A stretch of 64,000 nucleotides of DNA from Rhizobium johnstonii 3841. GTDB lineage: Bacteria; Pseudomonadota; Alphaproteobacteria; Rhizobiales; Rhizobiaceae. The translations under genes and the position numbers were made by a program. Of the stretch, positions 9,101 to 17,754 are shown piece after piece (position 1 is the stretch's first letter; each line of letters opens with the position of its first letter). The stretch lies in contig NC_008380.1 of NCBI RefSeq assembly GCF_000009265.1, positions 3,415,501 to 3,479,500 on the forward strand. The letters run 5' to 3'. The notes beneath the pieces were generated by a model. That model ran no database searches, was not told the origin of the DNA, and saw nothing but the letters and a program-made list of their open reading frames with translations.

Positions 9101-9291
9101 GTGGTGCGCACGGTGACGACGGGACGGTCGACATCGGGCAGTTCGCGCACTTCGACGCCGACATAGGCGGCAAGGCCGGCAACGACCATCAGCGTGTTGA
9201 ACACCAGCGCCAGGATCGGTCGACGAACGAAAAGTGCAGTGAAGCTCTGCTTGCCCGACGCCCTGTCCTGATGAATCTCGGTCACGTTCAT
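6136..9291 (-). CDS. RND multidrug efflux pump, inner-membrane permease (HAE1 type)
   Basis: A 1051-residue AcrB-like transporter of normal length. One membrane segment near residue 20 precedes a large periplasmic loop, then a block of segments with the TM4 proton-relay aspartates (VVDDAIVVLENI, near 405). A second periplasmic loop and a second membrane block complete the duplicated fold. It would use the proton gradient to expel drugs or other amphiphiles through a trimer coupled to an adaptor and an outer-membrane channel. Its start overlaps the adaptor stop by ATGA, which implies translational coupling. No TolC-type channel gene is adjacent. Substrate is unknown. Confidence 0.95.
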   Translation of the reverse strand: MNVTEIHQDRASGKQSFTALFVRRPILALVFNTLMVVAGLAAYVGVEVRELPDVDRPVVTVRTTFDGASPQTIDQELTKVIEGAVARVSGLKSISSTSSFGQSRVTLEFSDAIDLSVAANDVRDAIGRITQNLPEEADAPQIVKADSDSSAIMRLAVTSTNLNMDDLTQLVENEVIDRLASVDGVADVEEYGDQEKVFRVDVDQGALASRGLTIGDLTKALDNAALDVPAGSLKSNTQDIVVRATANLQTPADFSNVILQDRVRLGDVATVMLGPRDGETALRSNGKPGIGLGIIRQAQSNTLNISTGIKAAVDQLSKTLPEGTTIAVTSDDAVFIQGAIHEVVLALVLAAVIVTAVIYLFLRDWRATLIPAVSMPVALIGTLAAIYMVGFSINILTLLAIVLATGLVVDDAIVVLENIVRRRSEGMGPRAAAVLGTREVFFAVIATTATLAAVFIPLSFLPGQVGGLFREFGFVLAFSVGLSSIVALTLCPMLASRMLTKPMLEDHGMLGRFGGALADLYKWALHGCLNAPFVVILFSVIFAGAALVAFSTVKSELTPEEDRSLVMMRLTTPQGSSLEYTRDKMQLVEEYLQPLVDSGDIRNIFSISGQGGSLNSGFMVLTLAPWGERDRTQTEIVGDINQAAARVPALRGNAISSNSLRIRGAGSGLQMALIGNDHEALTAAAAKLVQSLEATGQYDTPRLTNEPSQAQVSVAIDRERASDLGIDITGLSTAIQSLLEGRSVVDVFVDGESYPVLLTSTTRPIDDPTDLENVFLKTGDGKIVPMSVIATMKEGSVAPQLNREQQLASVAITAGLRNGMSLGDAVSQVTALAEPLLPPGSRLLPLAEAATLEENSSGMALTFGFAIVIIFLVLAAQFESVLSSLIIMSTVPLGLACAVFALVITGSSLNIYSQIGLVLLVGVMAKNGILIVEFANQLRDRGEDVRSSIEKACALRLRPVMMTMIATILGGVPLVFAHGAGAEARVALGWVIVGGLGFATLVTLFITPVAYLLLARFAKPHAHEEARLHEEMSVATRPRAAPDDEQLQAAE

Positions 9292-10496
9292 TGGGTGGCG
9301 ACCTCCGCAGTCGCGGCGACATCGGCGCTCACACGCACCGCCCCGCCCTCACGTACGCGCTGCAGGCCCTGCGTGACGATCACGTCGCCGTCCTTGAGAT
9401 CGGCTTTGACGAGCACGAAATCCGGGTTACGCTGCACGATGCTGACCCGCACCTTATGCGACTTGTCGTCGTTGACCTGCCAGACGAAGGAGCCCTGCGA
9501 ATCCCACTGCACGGAGACCGGGTCGACAGCCGGATATTTGTCGCCAGGAAATTTCATGCTGACACTGAAGGACATGCCGGCACGCAGCTCATCGGAACTA
9601 TTGTCGATCCGGGCGCGCAGACGCAGCGTGCGGCTTGCCGCGTCGATGCGGTTGTCGACGGCTTCGACCACGCCCGAAAACACCTGCCCCGGCCTTGCCA
9701 CAGACATCGCCTCGACCGGCTGGCCGACCGACACCGTATTGGCGAAGCGCTCCGGCACCCAGTAGTCGACGAGGATTTCCGAACGGTCATCGATCGTGAC
9801 GATCGGGATGCTAGTCGTGACGTTGTCGCCGATATTAACCGGCACGATGCCGACGATGCCGTCGATCGGCGCGGTGATATTGCGCCGGGCGAGATTGAGC
9901 TCGGCGGCCTGCAGCTGCAGCCGCGCGCCCTGCTCGGCGATCTCCGAATCGAACACGTCCATGCGTGACACGCTGGACTTGATGTTGTGATAGAGATTGG
10001 ACTTCTCGACGGCGGCCTTGACCGCCACATCAGCCTGGCCGCGGGCGATCACCTGCTCCTCGCTGTCGAGCTTGGCCAGCACCTGGCCGGCCTTCACCCT
10101 GTCGCCCGACTTGATGAGGATTTCGCGGATCGTGCCCGACGCCTGCGGCGTGACCGCGACCGAACGGATCGCATCACCCGTGCCGATGGCGTTCAGCCGG
10201 TCGTTGACGATACCCTGGACGACCGCCTGCGTCGCGACGAGAATGGTGTTGTTGCGCCCGCCGCCATTACGGCGGTTCCCCTGTCCCTGCCCCTCACCAC
10301 GCTGCTGCCCTTGCGCCCGGGCCGGAGCGTCGGCACCGGCAGCCTCCTCGGCCTTCGGCGCGATCTTGGAAACGATGCTGTCTGGAATGCCTGCATCGCG
10401 CATCGTATCGCCGGCGCCGGGCACGAAGAAAACCCACGCGGCGAAGCCGGCAATAATGACGATGAGCGACAGTACAAACTGCTTCCAAAAGGCCAT
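9288..10496 (-). CDS. RND efflux periplasmic adaptor (membrane fusion protein)
   Basis: 402 residues. An N-terminal membrane anchor (about 5-26) is followed by a low-complexity Q/G/R/N-rich linker (about 60-85). Next come the split lipoyl domain (GTIREILIKSGDRVKAGQVL, then DGIVGIVPVNIGDNV), an alpha-hairpin and beta-barrel domains typical of HlyD/AcrA adaptors. It links the inner-membrane pump encoded by the next gene to an outer-membrane channel. It is first in a two-gene operon with a GGAG site before the ATG. The linker between anchor and lipoyl domain is unusually charged and glycine-rich. Confidence 0.93.
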   Translation of the reverse strand: MAFWKQFVLSLIVIIAGFAAWVFFVPGAGDTMRDAGIPDSIVSKIAPKAEEAAGADAPARAQGQQRGEGQGQGNRRNGGGRNNTILVATQAVVQGIVNDRLNAIGTGDAIRSVAVTPQASGTIREILIKSGDRVKAGQVLAKLDSEEQVIARGQADVAVKAAVEKSNLYHNIKSSVSRMDVFDSEIAEQGARLQLQAAELNLARRNITAPIDGIVGIVPVNIGDNVTTSIPIVTIDDRSEILVDYWVPERFANTVSVGQPVEAMSVARPGQVFSGVVEAVDNRIDAASRTLRLRARIDNSSDELRAGMSFSVSMKFPGDKYPAVDPVSVQWDSQGSFVWQVNDDKSHKVRVSIVQRNPDFVLVKADLKDGDVIVTQGLQRVREGGAVRVSADVAATAEVATQ

Positions 10497-10764
10497 TCAC
10501 GTCTCCGGAGGGACTCGAGGTTGGACCAGGGTCGGTCGAAAGAGGCGCTGCGGGATCCAGATTCCCGTCTGATGCGACAATATCGCGCGTTTACAGCTTA
10601 CCGGCAAGCATAAGCAGCCGGCATTACCGATTTGTAATATCAGCAAAGAATGGAAATAACCCGGCCGCTCACTTTTGCTTGAATGAACACTCGCCCGTGT
10701 CTTTGATCCCGCCGATTGTCGGGCAAGATACCGTACAAAATCCCTGAAGATGCGGGTTGGATGT

Positions 10765-11685
10765 CTATCGGCGCATCGACCACCGCACACCCATCACAGC
10801 CGCAATCCCCAGTATCGGCCACACCGCCCAGAACTGCCCCGTCCAGGTGAAGAGGTTGATGCCGGCAAGGCCAAGCGCCAGGATCGCCAGCAAGGTGATC
10901 TTGCGGTTGAACCGGATCTGATCGCGGTTCCAGGCGAGCGCCGCGATGACGGCAAGCGCGAGCACCGGAAAACGCGCCCAGAAGACGCCCTGCCACGACA
11001 GGAGATTGATACCGATCAGGACGGCGGCGATGACGCCGAGCACGCCATACAGCCTGCGTCCGCCCGGTGCTGGGGTTGTCTCGGCCTCAGCGGCCGCCAT
11101 AACCGGCGCCGGCTGCGGCCGCGCGGGGCCGGATCGTTCTGCAGATGGCGTCTCGTCCCTGGCATCGCCGATCTTCACCGCGTAGCTCGGCACGCCTTCA
11201 TCGACATTCTTCACCATCAGCGGTCCGAGAAACTCGAAACCAACAGCCACCTTGTTGCGGACCTGGTCATAGACGGTGCTCGATATCACGATACCGCCTG
11301 CCGCAGCCGACGTCTGCAGCCGCGCGGCGATGTTGACGCCGTCGCCATAGATGTCGTCGCCCTCGACGATTACGTCGCCGAGATTGATGCCGATGCGGAA
11401 GAGCATGCGACCGTCGGCTGGGCGGCGGGCGTTGAAACCCGCGAGTTCGTTCTGGGTGTCGACGGCCGCACGCACCGCCTCGACCACGCTCGGGAAATCG
11501 GCGATCAGCCCGTCGCCCCAGGTATTGATGACGCGGCCACCATGGCTTTCGATCAAGCGTCCCATCGCTTCCCGGCAGCGCTTGAGCGCAGCGAGCGTCC
11601 CCTCCTCGTCAGCCCCCATCAGCCGCGTATAGTCCTGCACGTCAGCACAGAAGATCGTCGTCAGCTTGCGCCGCGTTTCACTCAT
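10765..11685 (-). CDS. Class III adenylate/guanylate cyclase with C-terminal membrane domain
   Basis: About 306 residues from the ATG at 11685. Residues 8-170 form a class III cyclase catalytic domain. The two metal-binding aspartates are visible at D15 (FCADVQDYT) and D58 (NTWGDGLIADF), and the transition-state region is GDGVNIAARLQ. The C-terminal third (about 205-306) has four hydrophobic segments in two similar pairs (INLLSWQGVFWARFPVLAL and INLFTWTGQFWAVWPILGI), so the membrane part is an internal duplication placed after the catalytic domain. It likely makes cAMP at the inner face of the membrane. An in-frame upstream extension to 11751 has no supporting features. Confidence 0.88.
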   Translation of the reverse strand: MSETRRKLTTIFCADVQDYTRLMGADEEGTLAALKRCREAMGRLIESHGGRVINTWGDGLIADFPSVVEAVRAAVDTQNELAGFNARRPADGRMLFRIGINLGDVIVEGDDIYGDGVNIAARLQTSAAAGGIVISSTVYDQVRNKVAVGFEFLGPLMVKNVDEGVPSYAVKIGDARDETPSAERSGPARPQPAPVMAAAEAETTPAPGGRRLYGVLGVIAAVLIGINLLSWQGVFWARFPVLALAVIAALAWNRDQIRFNRKITLLAILALGLAGINLFTWTGQFWAVWPILGIAAVMGVRWSMRR

Positions 11686-11841
11686 GGTCTCTCGTCTCCG
11701 CGCTATCCGCCCCGGAAGATCGCTGCAAAGGGTGAAACTGGTCGAGATCAAGTGGGCGATTGCAACGGCGGTAAACTACTAAGGCTTTGTGTTTGTTGCC
11801 ACCGATAATTGTTCATTATCGCCCGTCAGCATAACCGGTGA

Positions 11842-13392
11842 TCACTGAACGATCTTGCGCGGGCTCGCCGCGTGTTCTCTTGCCACCGTGCTGGAACTGT
11901 CGATTTCCTGAAGCAACACGTCATAGCCCCAGAGATCGGCAAGATGCTGCAGGACGAGTTTCGTGTCATTTTCCTGAAGATAGCAGCCATTCATGACGAT
12001 GTGCTGCAGCAACAGGCGGCGGTCGCCGGCGAGGTCGACATCGACGATATCGATTGCCGGATCGGTCCAGCCGATATCATATTCGCGGGAGAGCTGGCGG
12101 CGGATGCGCAGGTATCCGCGCTCATTATGAATCGCCGAGACCAGTACCCCCTCGGTCTGTTCCGGATCGTCGTAAAGATGGAACAGCCGCAACTGCCGGA
12201 TCATGTTCGGGCTTAGGAACTGGCTGATGAAGCTCTCGTCCCGGTAATTGGCCCAGATGTCGCGAAGAACCGCCATCGCATCGCCTCGTCCGGCGATATC
12301 GGGGAACCATGCACGGTCCTCTTCCGTCGGATTCGTGACGATCCTCTCGATATCCTGCATCATCGCAAAACCAAGCGCATAGGGGTTGAAGCCCGAGAAC
12401 CGCCGGTCGTCATAGCTTGGCTGAAACACGACGTTGGCGTGCGACTTCAGGAATTCGAGGAAGTTTCCGTCGCTGATCTGCCCCCGCTCGTGAAGGCGGG
12501 TCATGATCTGGTAGTGGACAAAGGTGGCGGTTCCCTCGTTCATCACCTTGGTCTGCCGCTGGGGATGGAAATATTGTGCGACGTGGCGGACGATGCGAAG
12601 GATCTCGCGCTGCCACGGCTGCAGCCGCGGTGCCGACTTTTCAAGAAAATAAAGGATGTTGTCCTGCGGAAGCCCGAGGGCGGCGCGGCGCTTTTCCAAG
12701 CCGATGTCACCCGCCTTTCGGGCCTTACCGACGGGAACCGTGCGCCACAGATCGTTGAACATCTGCTCCTCGTGGGCGCGGCGCTCCTGCTGCCGCTTTT
12801 CCTCCTGGCGAAGATCGATCGTGGTCTTGCCCGCGTATCGATGCACCCCGTGCGACATCAGCGCATGGGCTGCGTCGAGCGTGCGTTCGACGGCCGCCTC
12901 GCCGTAACGTTCCTCGCAGCGGGTGATATAGCCCTTGGCGAAATCGAGGTAATCGAGGATGCCCTCCGCATCGGTCCAGAGTTTGAAGAGATAGTTGTTC
13001 TTGAAGAAGTGGTTGTGGCCGAAGGCCGCATGCGCGGTGACGAGCGTCTGCATCGTCGCCGTGTTTTCCTCCATCAGGTAGGAAATGCAGGGAGAGCTGT
13101 TGATGACGATCTCATAGGCGAGGTCGCGCATCCCGCGACGGTAGAAGGTTTCGTGATGCGCAAAGTGTTTGCCGAAGGACCAATGGCGGTAGAAGAGCGG
13201 CATGCCGGTCGAGGAATAGGCATCGAGCATCTGCTCCGAGGTGATGACTTCGATCTGGTTCGGATAGACGTCGAGGCCGAGTTCGCCGAGCGCGATCTCC
13301 TCGCAGGCGTCGTGAATGCGCTGGAGTGTTGAAAAGTCCCAGTCGGCCCCCTCGAATAATAGCCGCTCTCGTGGCCTCATCGTCATGGTCAT
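11842..13392 (-). CDS. spoVR: SpoVR family protein
   Basis: 516 residues, the usual size for this family. Characteristic blocks include YPNQIEVITSEQMLDAYSS near the N-terminus, the HFKNNY-like HNHFFKNNYLFKLW stretch, and ERGYLRIRRQLSREYDIGWTDP near the C-terminus. It is cytoplasmic; its biochemical role is unclear. It is named for a sporulation gene of Bacillus, but in Gram-negative bacteria it travels with prkA and yeaH, as here. Its ATG overlaps the yeaH stop (ATGA), so it is the third gene of a stress-type operon. Confidence 0.95.
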   Translation of the reverse strand: MTMTMRPRERLLFEGADWDFSTLQRIHDACEEIALGELGLDVYPNQIEVITSEQMLDAYSSTGMPLFYRHWSFGKHFAHHETFYRRGMRDLAYEIVINSSPCISYLMEENTATMQTLVTAHAAFGHNHFFKNNYLFKLWTDAEGILDYLDFAKGYITRCEERYGEAAVERTLDAAHALMSHGVHRYAGKTTIDLRQEEKRQQERRAHEEQMFNDLWRTVPVGKARKAGDIGLEKRRAALGLPQDNILYFLEKSAPRLQPWQREILRIVRHVAQYFHPQRQTKVMNEGTATFVHYQIMTRLHERGQISDGNFLEFLKSHANVVFQPSYDDRRFSGFNPYALGFAMMQDIERIVTNPTEEDRAWFPDIAGRGDAMAVLRDIWANYRDESFISQFLSPNMIRQLRLFHLYDDPEQTEGVLVSAIHNERGYLRIRRQLSREYDIGWTDPAIDIVDVDLAGDRRLLLQHIVMNGCYLQENDTKLVLQHLADLWGYDVLLQEIDSSSTVAREHAASPRKIVQ

Positions 13393-14663
13393 GGCGTCAC
13401 CTTCGACTGTGCGTCACGTTTCTGGAAGAGATCGTGGAAAACAGGGAATATTTCGTTTCGCCGGCAGACCTTGCGCATCGAAAGCGGCTGCAGCTCGGAA
13501 CGGATCCCGTCATAGAGCATCCAAAGCGGTGAGCGGGATACCGAGGAGTCACCGCCTTCTTCGCCGACTTCGATATAGGCAAAATACTGGCACAGTGGCA
13601 AAATCTCGCGCAGCAGTTGTCCGCTCAGGTTCCCGTCCGAATGAGCGTTGTCGCCGTCCGAGGCCTGGGCGCCATAGATATTCCATTCCGCCGGATCGAA
13701 ACGCGCCGCGATGATCGCCCGCATTGCCGCCAGCGCACTGGAAACCAGCGTGCCGCCCGTTGCCGGGCCATAGAAGAAGGTTTCCTCGTCGACTTCCTCG
13801 GCCTTGTCGGTATGGCGGATGAAGACGATCTCCACTTTCTTGTAGCGCTTCGACAGGAAAAGATAGAGCAGCAGGTAAAACCGCTTCGCCAGATCCTTCA
13901 TGTGTTCCGACATGGAACCGGAGACGTCCATCAAGCAGAACATCACGGCCTTCGCCACAGGCTTCGGCTCGTTTTCGAAGCGACGATACCGCACGTCGAG
14001 CGGATCGATGTAGGGAATGCGCCGGCTTTTTTCCGTCAGGGACTTGAGTTTTGCCTCAAGCGCCAGCCGGCTCTCGTCGTCCTCGCATTCCTCGATCTGC
14101 CGCTGCAGGGCTTCGATTTCCTCGCGGCGCGGACGGTGAAGCGCGACACGGCGCATCATCGCGAGCCTGGTCGTGCGACCGACGGCGATGTTGGACGGCG
14201 ATCCCGACACGGAATAACCAGCACGGAACGGAGTTTCCTCCTCGGTTTCGGCCAGGCGCCGCTTGGCAAGGTCGGGCAGTTCCAGATCGTCCAGGAACAC
14301 ATCGAGGAATTCCTCGCGCGTCAGCACGAAGCGGAAGCCGTCCTCGCCCTCGCCCTCACCCGCATCCTTGGGTTTTCCGCCCCTGCTCCCTGGCGGGCGC
14401 GGAAGAATGTCGCCTTCGACGAAGGCCCTGTTTCCAGGCAGGATATGGTCGCGGATGCCGCCGTCGCCCCTTCTCAAGTTCGGCTCGGCCATTCCATCGA
14501 TCGGCAGGCTGATTTCCCCGCCGTCGAGCACATCGCGAATGTTCCGGTTTTGCAGAGAACGTTTTACCGCCTGCTGCACGGCGCCTTTCATGCGCCGAAG
14601 AAACCGTTGCCGATTTTCCAGACTTTTACCGCGCGGATTTAGCCGACGGTCGACAATGTGCAT
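13389..14663 (-). CDS. yeaH: DUF444 family protein, YeaH-like (von Willebrand factor A-type)
   Basis: 424 residues with a DUF444 layout. A basic N-terminus and an acidic, glycine-rich linker (about 95-110) lead into a VWA-like C-terminal domain with the metal site DVSGS at 246-250. YeaH-type proteins are partners of the PrkA/YeaG kinase in starvation and stress responses in enterobacteria. A GGAG site lies before the ATG, 12 bases after the prkA stop. The stop overlaps the spoVR start. Confidence 0.94.
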   Translation of the reverse strand: MHIVDRRLNPRGKSLENRQRFLRRMKGAVQQAVKRSLQNRNIRDVLDGGEISLPIDGMAEPNLRRGDGGIRDHILPGNRAFVEGDILPRPPGSRGGKPKDAGEGEGEDGFRFVLTREEFLDVFLDDLELPDLAKRRLAETEEETPFRAGYSVSGSPSNIAVGRTTRLAMMRRVALHRPRREEIEALQRQIEECEDDESRLALEAKLKSLTEKSRRIPYIDPLDVRYRRFENEPKPVAKAVMFCLMDVSGSMSEHMKDLAKRFYLLLYLFLSKRYKKVEIVFIRHTDKAEEVDEETFFYGPATGGTLVSSALAAMRAIIAARFDPAEWNIYGAQASDGDNAHSDGNLSGQLLREILPLCQYFAYIEVGEEGGDSSVSRSPLWMLYDGIRSELQPLSMRKVCRRNEIFPVFHDLFQKRDAQSKVTP

Positions 14664-14675
14664 ATTGGCTCCACA

Positions 14676-16619
14676 TTAACTTGCCTGTTTGACGCGCATG
14701 TACCATTCGACGAGGCGCCGAACCTGCCTCTCCGTGTAACCCCGCGCGGCCATGCGCGAGACGAATTCGCTGTGCTTCTTTTCCGTTTCGGAATCCTTCT
14801 TCGATCCGAAGGAAATGACCGGCAAAAGATCTTCGACCTGCGAGAACATTCGCTTTTCGATGACTTCCCGGATTTTCTCGTAGCTCGTCCATGACGGATT
14901 CTTTCCGCCGTTGGCTGCCCGCGATCTCAAGCAGAACTTGACGATTTCGTTGCGGAAATCCTTCGGATTGGCGATTCCCGCCGGCTTTTCGATTTTCGTC
15001 AGTTCCTGGTTGAGGAGCTCGCGATCGAGAAGCTGGCCGGTATCGGGATCCTTGAAGTCCACATCTTCGATCCAGGCATCGGCATAGTCCACGTAGCGGT
15101 CGAACAGATTCTGTCCGTAATCCGCATAGGATTCAAGATAGGCCTTCTGGATTTCATTTCCAATGAACTCTGCGTAACGCGGCGCAAGATCGGCCTTGAT
15201 GAATTCCAGATATCGCTTCTCGACATCGTCGGAAAACTGCTCGCGCCGGATCGACTGCTCCAGCACATACATCAGATGAACCGGATCAGCGCCGATATCC
15301 GTGGTGTCGTGATTGAAAGTGGAGGCGAGCACCTTGAAGGCGAAGCGGGTCGATATGCCGTCCATGCCCTCGTCGATGCCGGCGGCATCCCGATATTCCT
15401 GGACACTGCGGGCGCGCGGATCCGTCTCCTTCAGGCTTTCGCCGTCATAGGTGCGCATCTTCGAGAAGTATGTCGAATTCTCATGCTTGCGCAGGCGTGA
15501 AAGCACGGAGAAACGGGCCAGCATTTCGAGCGTTGCCGGGGCGCATGGCGCATCGGCGAGTTCCGATCCCTCGATCAGCTTCTCGTAGATCTTCTGCTCT
15601 TCCGTCACGCGCAGGCAATAGGGTACCTTGATCACGCAAATTCGGTCGATGAACGCTTCGTTGTTCTTGTTGGCCTTGAAGGTCTGCCATTCCGCCTCGT
15701 TCGAATGCGCAAGGACGATGCCGGTGAAGGGTATGGCGCCGATATTCTCGGAGCCGATATAGTTCCCTTCCTGCGTCGCCGTCAGCAGCGGATGCAGCAT
15801 CTTGATCGGCGCCTTGAACATCTCGACGAATTCGAGCACGCCCTGATTGGCGCGGTTGAGGCCGCCCGAATAGCTGTAGGCATCCGGATCGTTCTGGGAA
15901 TAGGTCTCCAGCTTTCGGATATCGACCTTACCGACCAAGGACGAGATATCCTGATTGTTCTCGTCTCCGGGCTCGGTCTTGGCGATGGCGATCTGGCGCA
16001 ACCGCGAAGGCTGTACTCTGACGACGCGGAAGCGGGAAATATCGCCTCCGAAATCGTCGAGCCGCTTCAGGCACCACGGGCTCATCAGTCCGCTCAGGCG
16101 CCGCAGCGGAATGCCGTATTGCTCCTGCAGGAGCGATCCCATCGTGTCCGGGTCGAAGAGGTTGAGCGGACTTTCGAAAACCGGGCTGATCTCGTCACCG
16201 GCCTTCAGCACGTAGATCGGATGAACCTCCATCAGCAGCTTTAGCCGCTCCGCCAGCGATGACTTGCCGCCGCCGACCGGGCCGAGCAGATAGAGGATTT
16301 GCTTGCGCTCCTCGAGCCCCTGCGCCGCGTGCCGGAAGAAGGAAACGATGCGTTCGATTGTCTCTTCCATGCCGTGGAAGCCAGCAAAGGCCGGATAGAT
16401 CCGGATGGTCCGGTTCATGAAGATCCGGCCGAGGCGCGTGTCCCTGGCGGTATCGACCATCTGCGGCTCGCCTATCGCAGCGAGCAGCCGCTCGGTCGCA
16501 TTGGCATAGGCAAGCGGTTCCTTTTTGCAAAGATCGAGATACTCCGAGATCGACATATCGGTCTCGCGACGCGCATCATAGCTGCGGGTGAACGCATCAA
16601 ATACGGATTCGCTCAGCAT
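14676..16619 (-). CDS. prkA: PrkA-family serine protein kinase (AAA+ type)
   Basis: 647 residues, typical for PrkA/YeaG. An AAA-type ATPase domain carries the Walker A motif GPVGGGKS at 113-120. The C-terminal PrkA domain contains a kinase-like fold in the family. It phosphorylates proteins on serine in stress or starvation responses; targets are largely unknown. The ATG is preceded by GGAGGG. It heads the operon prkA-yeaH-spoVR, and the 411 bases upstream hold no gene and should contain the promoter. In E. coli yeaGH is sigma-54 and NtrC dependent, but I found no good sigma-54 site here. Confidence 0.95.
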   Translation of the reverse strand: MLSESVFDAFTRSYDARRETDMSISEYLDLCKKEPLAYANATERLLAAIGEPQMVDTARDTRLGRIFMNRTIRIYPAFAGFHGMEETIERIVSFFRHAAQGLEERKQILYLLGPVGGGKSSLAERLKLLMEVHPIYVLKAGDEISPVFESPLNLFDPDTMGSLLQEQYGIPLRRLSGLMSPWCLKRLDDFGGDISRFRVVRVQPSRLRQIAIAKTEPGDENNQDISSLVGKVDIRKLETYSQNDPDAYSYSGGLNRANQGVLEFVEMFKAPIKMLHPLLTATQEGNYIGSENIGAIPFTGIVLAHSNEAEWQTFKANKNNEAFIDRICVIKVPYCLRVTEEQKIYEKLIEGSELADAPCAPATLEMLARFSVLSRLRKHENSTYFSKMRTYDGESLKETDPRARSVQEYRDAAGIDEGMDGISTRFAFKVLASTFNHDTTDIGADPVHLMYVLEQSIRREQFSDDVEKRYLEFIKADLAPRYAEFIGNEIQKAYLESYADYGQNLFDRYVDYADAWIEDVDFKDPDTGQLLDRELLNQELTKIEKPAGIANPKDFRNEIVKFCLRSRAANGGKNPSWTSYEKIREVIEKRMFSQVEDLLPVISFGSKKDSETEKKHSEFVSRMAARGYTERQVRRLVEWYMRVKQAS

Positions 16620-17030
16620 GGGCCCTCCATCAAGGTTAATGCCACAGGCTCTAGGTCGTCATACCAAAGGAGATGGCCACGACATTCCTAAGAATCAATA
16701 GTTTCGCAGGTATATTCCACGCTCACCGGCTGTTTCTGGCAATGCACAAAAACGTGCGTGCACCGGTTATTTTTTACTCTACGAAACTGTTTCTTATTGT
16801 AGTTGAGAAAAGGGCTATTGCGATATCAGCACATTTCGCGACGTGACAGAAAGGTGAAAAGGGTGTGCAATGCCGGCCGTGATTCGAGCACTGGAAAAAT
16901 CGACGATTGGCAGCCAATCTGCGCAAAGTCGATGCAGGACAGCGTGTGCCGACCCGCTTCAGACATGATTGAAACGGACGCATCGCGACGATTCGCCCGT
17001 TATCGCGACTCATCCGCCTACCGGCGCGAC
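16620..17030. other. Intergenic region upstream of prkA operon
   Basis: 411 bases between the prkA start and the stop of the VOC-family gene. The part nearest prkA (16680-16810) is relatively AT-rich, as expected for a promoter. Candidate sigma-54 sites failed: TGGCAT-N5-TTGAT lacks the -12 GC and lies too close to the start codon. No gene is supported. Confidence 0.5.
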
Positions 17031-17507
17031 TCAGCTGTTGAATGCCTTCTCCAGCGCGGCGACATCGATCTTGACCATGCCGAGCATCACTTCGGTTACG
17101 CGCCTGGCCCGCTCGCGGTCGCTGTCGGCGATCATCTCGGACAGCATGCGCGGCACGATCTGCCAGGAAAGGCCCCAGCGGTCCTTCAGCCAGCCGCAGG
17201 CCTCCGGCGTGCCGCCATTGGCGAGAAATGCCTCCCATATCCGATCGATCTCAGCCTGGCTTTCCAGGAGAATCGCGATCGAGAAAGAATGGTTGAAGCT
17301 ATCGAGGGGGCCGGCCTTCATGGCCAGGAAGGCCTGGTCGGCGAGCGTGAACTCGATCAGCTCGACGCTGCCGGGAGGCCCGCTCGGCGTTTCCGCCGGC
17401 AATATGGTGGTGCGGCCGATGCTGGAGTCCGGGATAACAGACACGTAGAATTCGACGGCTTCGCGCGCTTCCTCGGCGAACCAGAGATTTGAAACGACCT
17501 TCGGCAT
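17031..17507 (-). CDS. VOC-fold protein (PhnB / 3-demethylubiquinone methyltransferase-like)
   Basis: About 158 residues from the ATG at 17507, which follows a perfect AGGAGG site. The sequence matches the PhnB-like glyoxalase fold (PKVVSNLWFAEEAREAVEFY at the start, NGGTPEACGWLKDRWGLSWQ in the second half). These proteins are often annotated 3-demethylubiquinone-9 3-methyltransferase, but they lack a methyltransferase fold and their activity is generally unproven. The long upstream in-frame extension to 17915 overlaps the divergent helicase start and is rejected. Confidence 0.88.
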   Translation of the reverse strand: MPKVVSNLWFAEEAREAVEFYVSVIPDSSIGRTTILPAETPSGPPGSVELIEFTLADQAFLAMKAGPLDSFNHSFSIAILLESQAEIDRIWEAFLANGGTPEACGWLKDRWGLSWQIVPRMLSEMIADSDRERARRVTEVMLGMVKIDVAALEKAFNS

Positions 17508-17754
17508 GAAACGGCCTCCTTGTTGACGGGTGTTGATCCGGACGGCTGTCCGATGACCCAAGGACGCCCCACCGGCGCCGGTTCCGACACCCCACGATCC
17601 GAATTTTTTGCCCCGCTTGCCCGCATGGCGACCACAGCCGCGCTCGGCGGCGGCCTTGCCGTCCGCAACATACCGCTTGGAATAGCGCCGGCTCGGGAAT
17701 GAAAGCAGAACATCTTTTCTGGTCTTTCCTTCCCGAATCACTACATTACGCGCC

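Noticed and set aside
16640..16656. Sigma-54-like site upstream of prkA (TGGCAT-N5-TTGAT)
   Set aside because: It lacks the essential GC at -12, has three mismatches, and would start transcription inside the ribosome-binding site.
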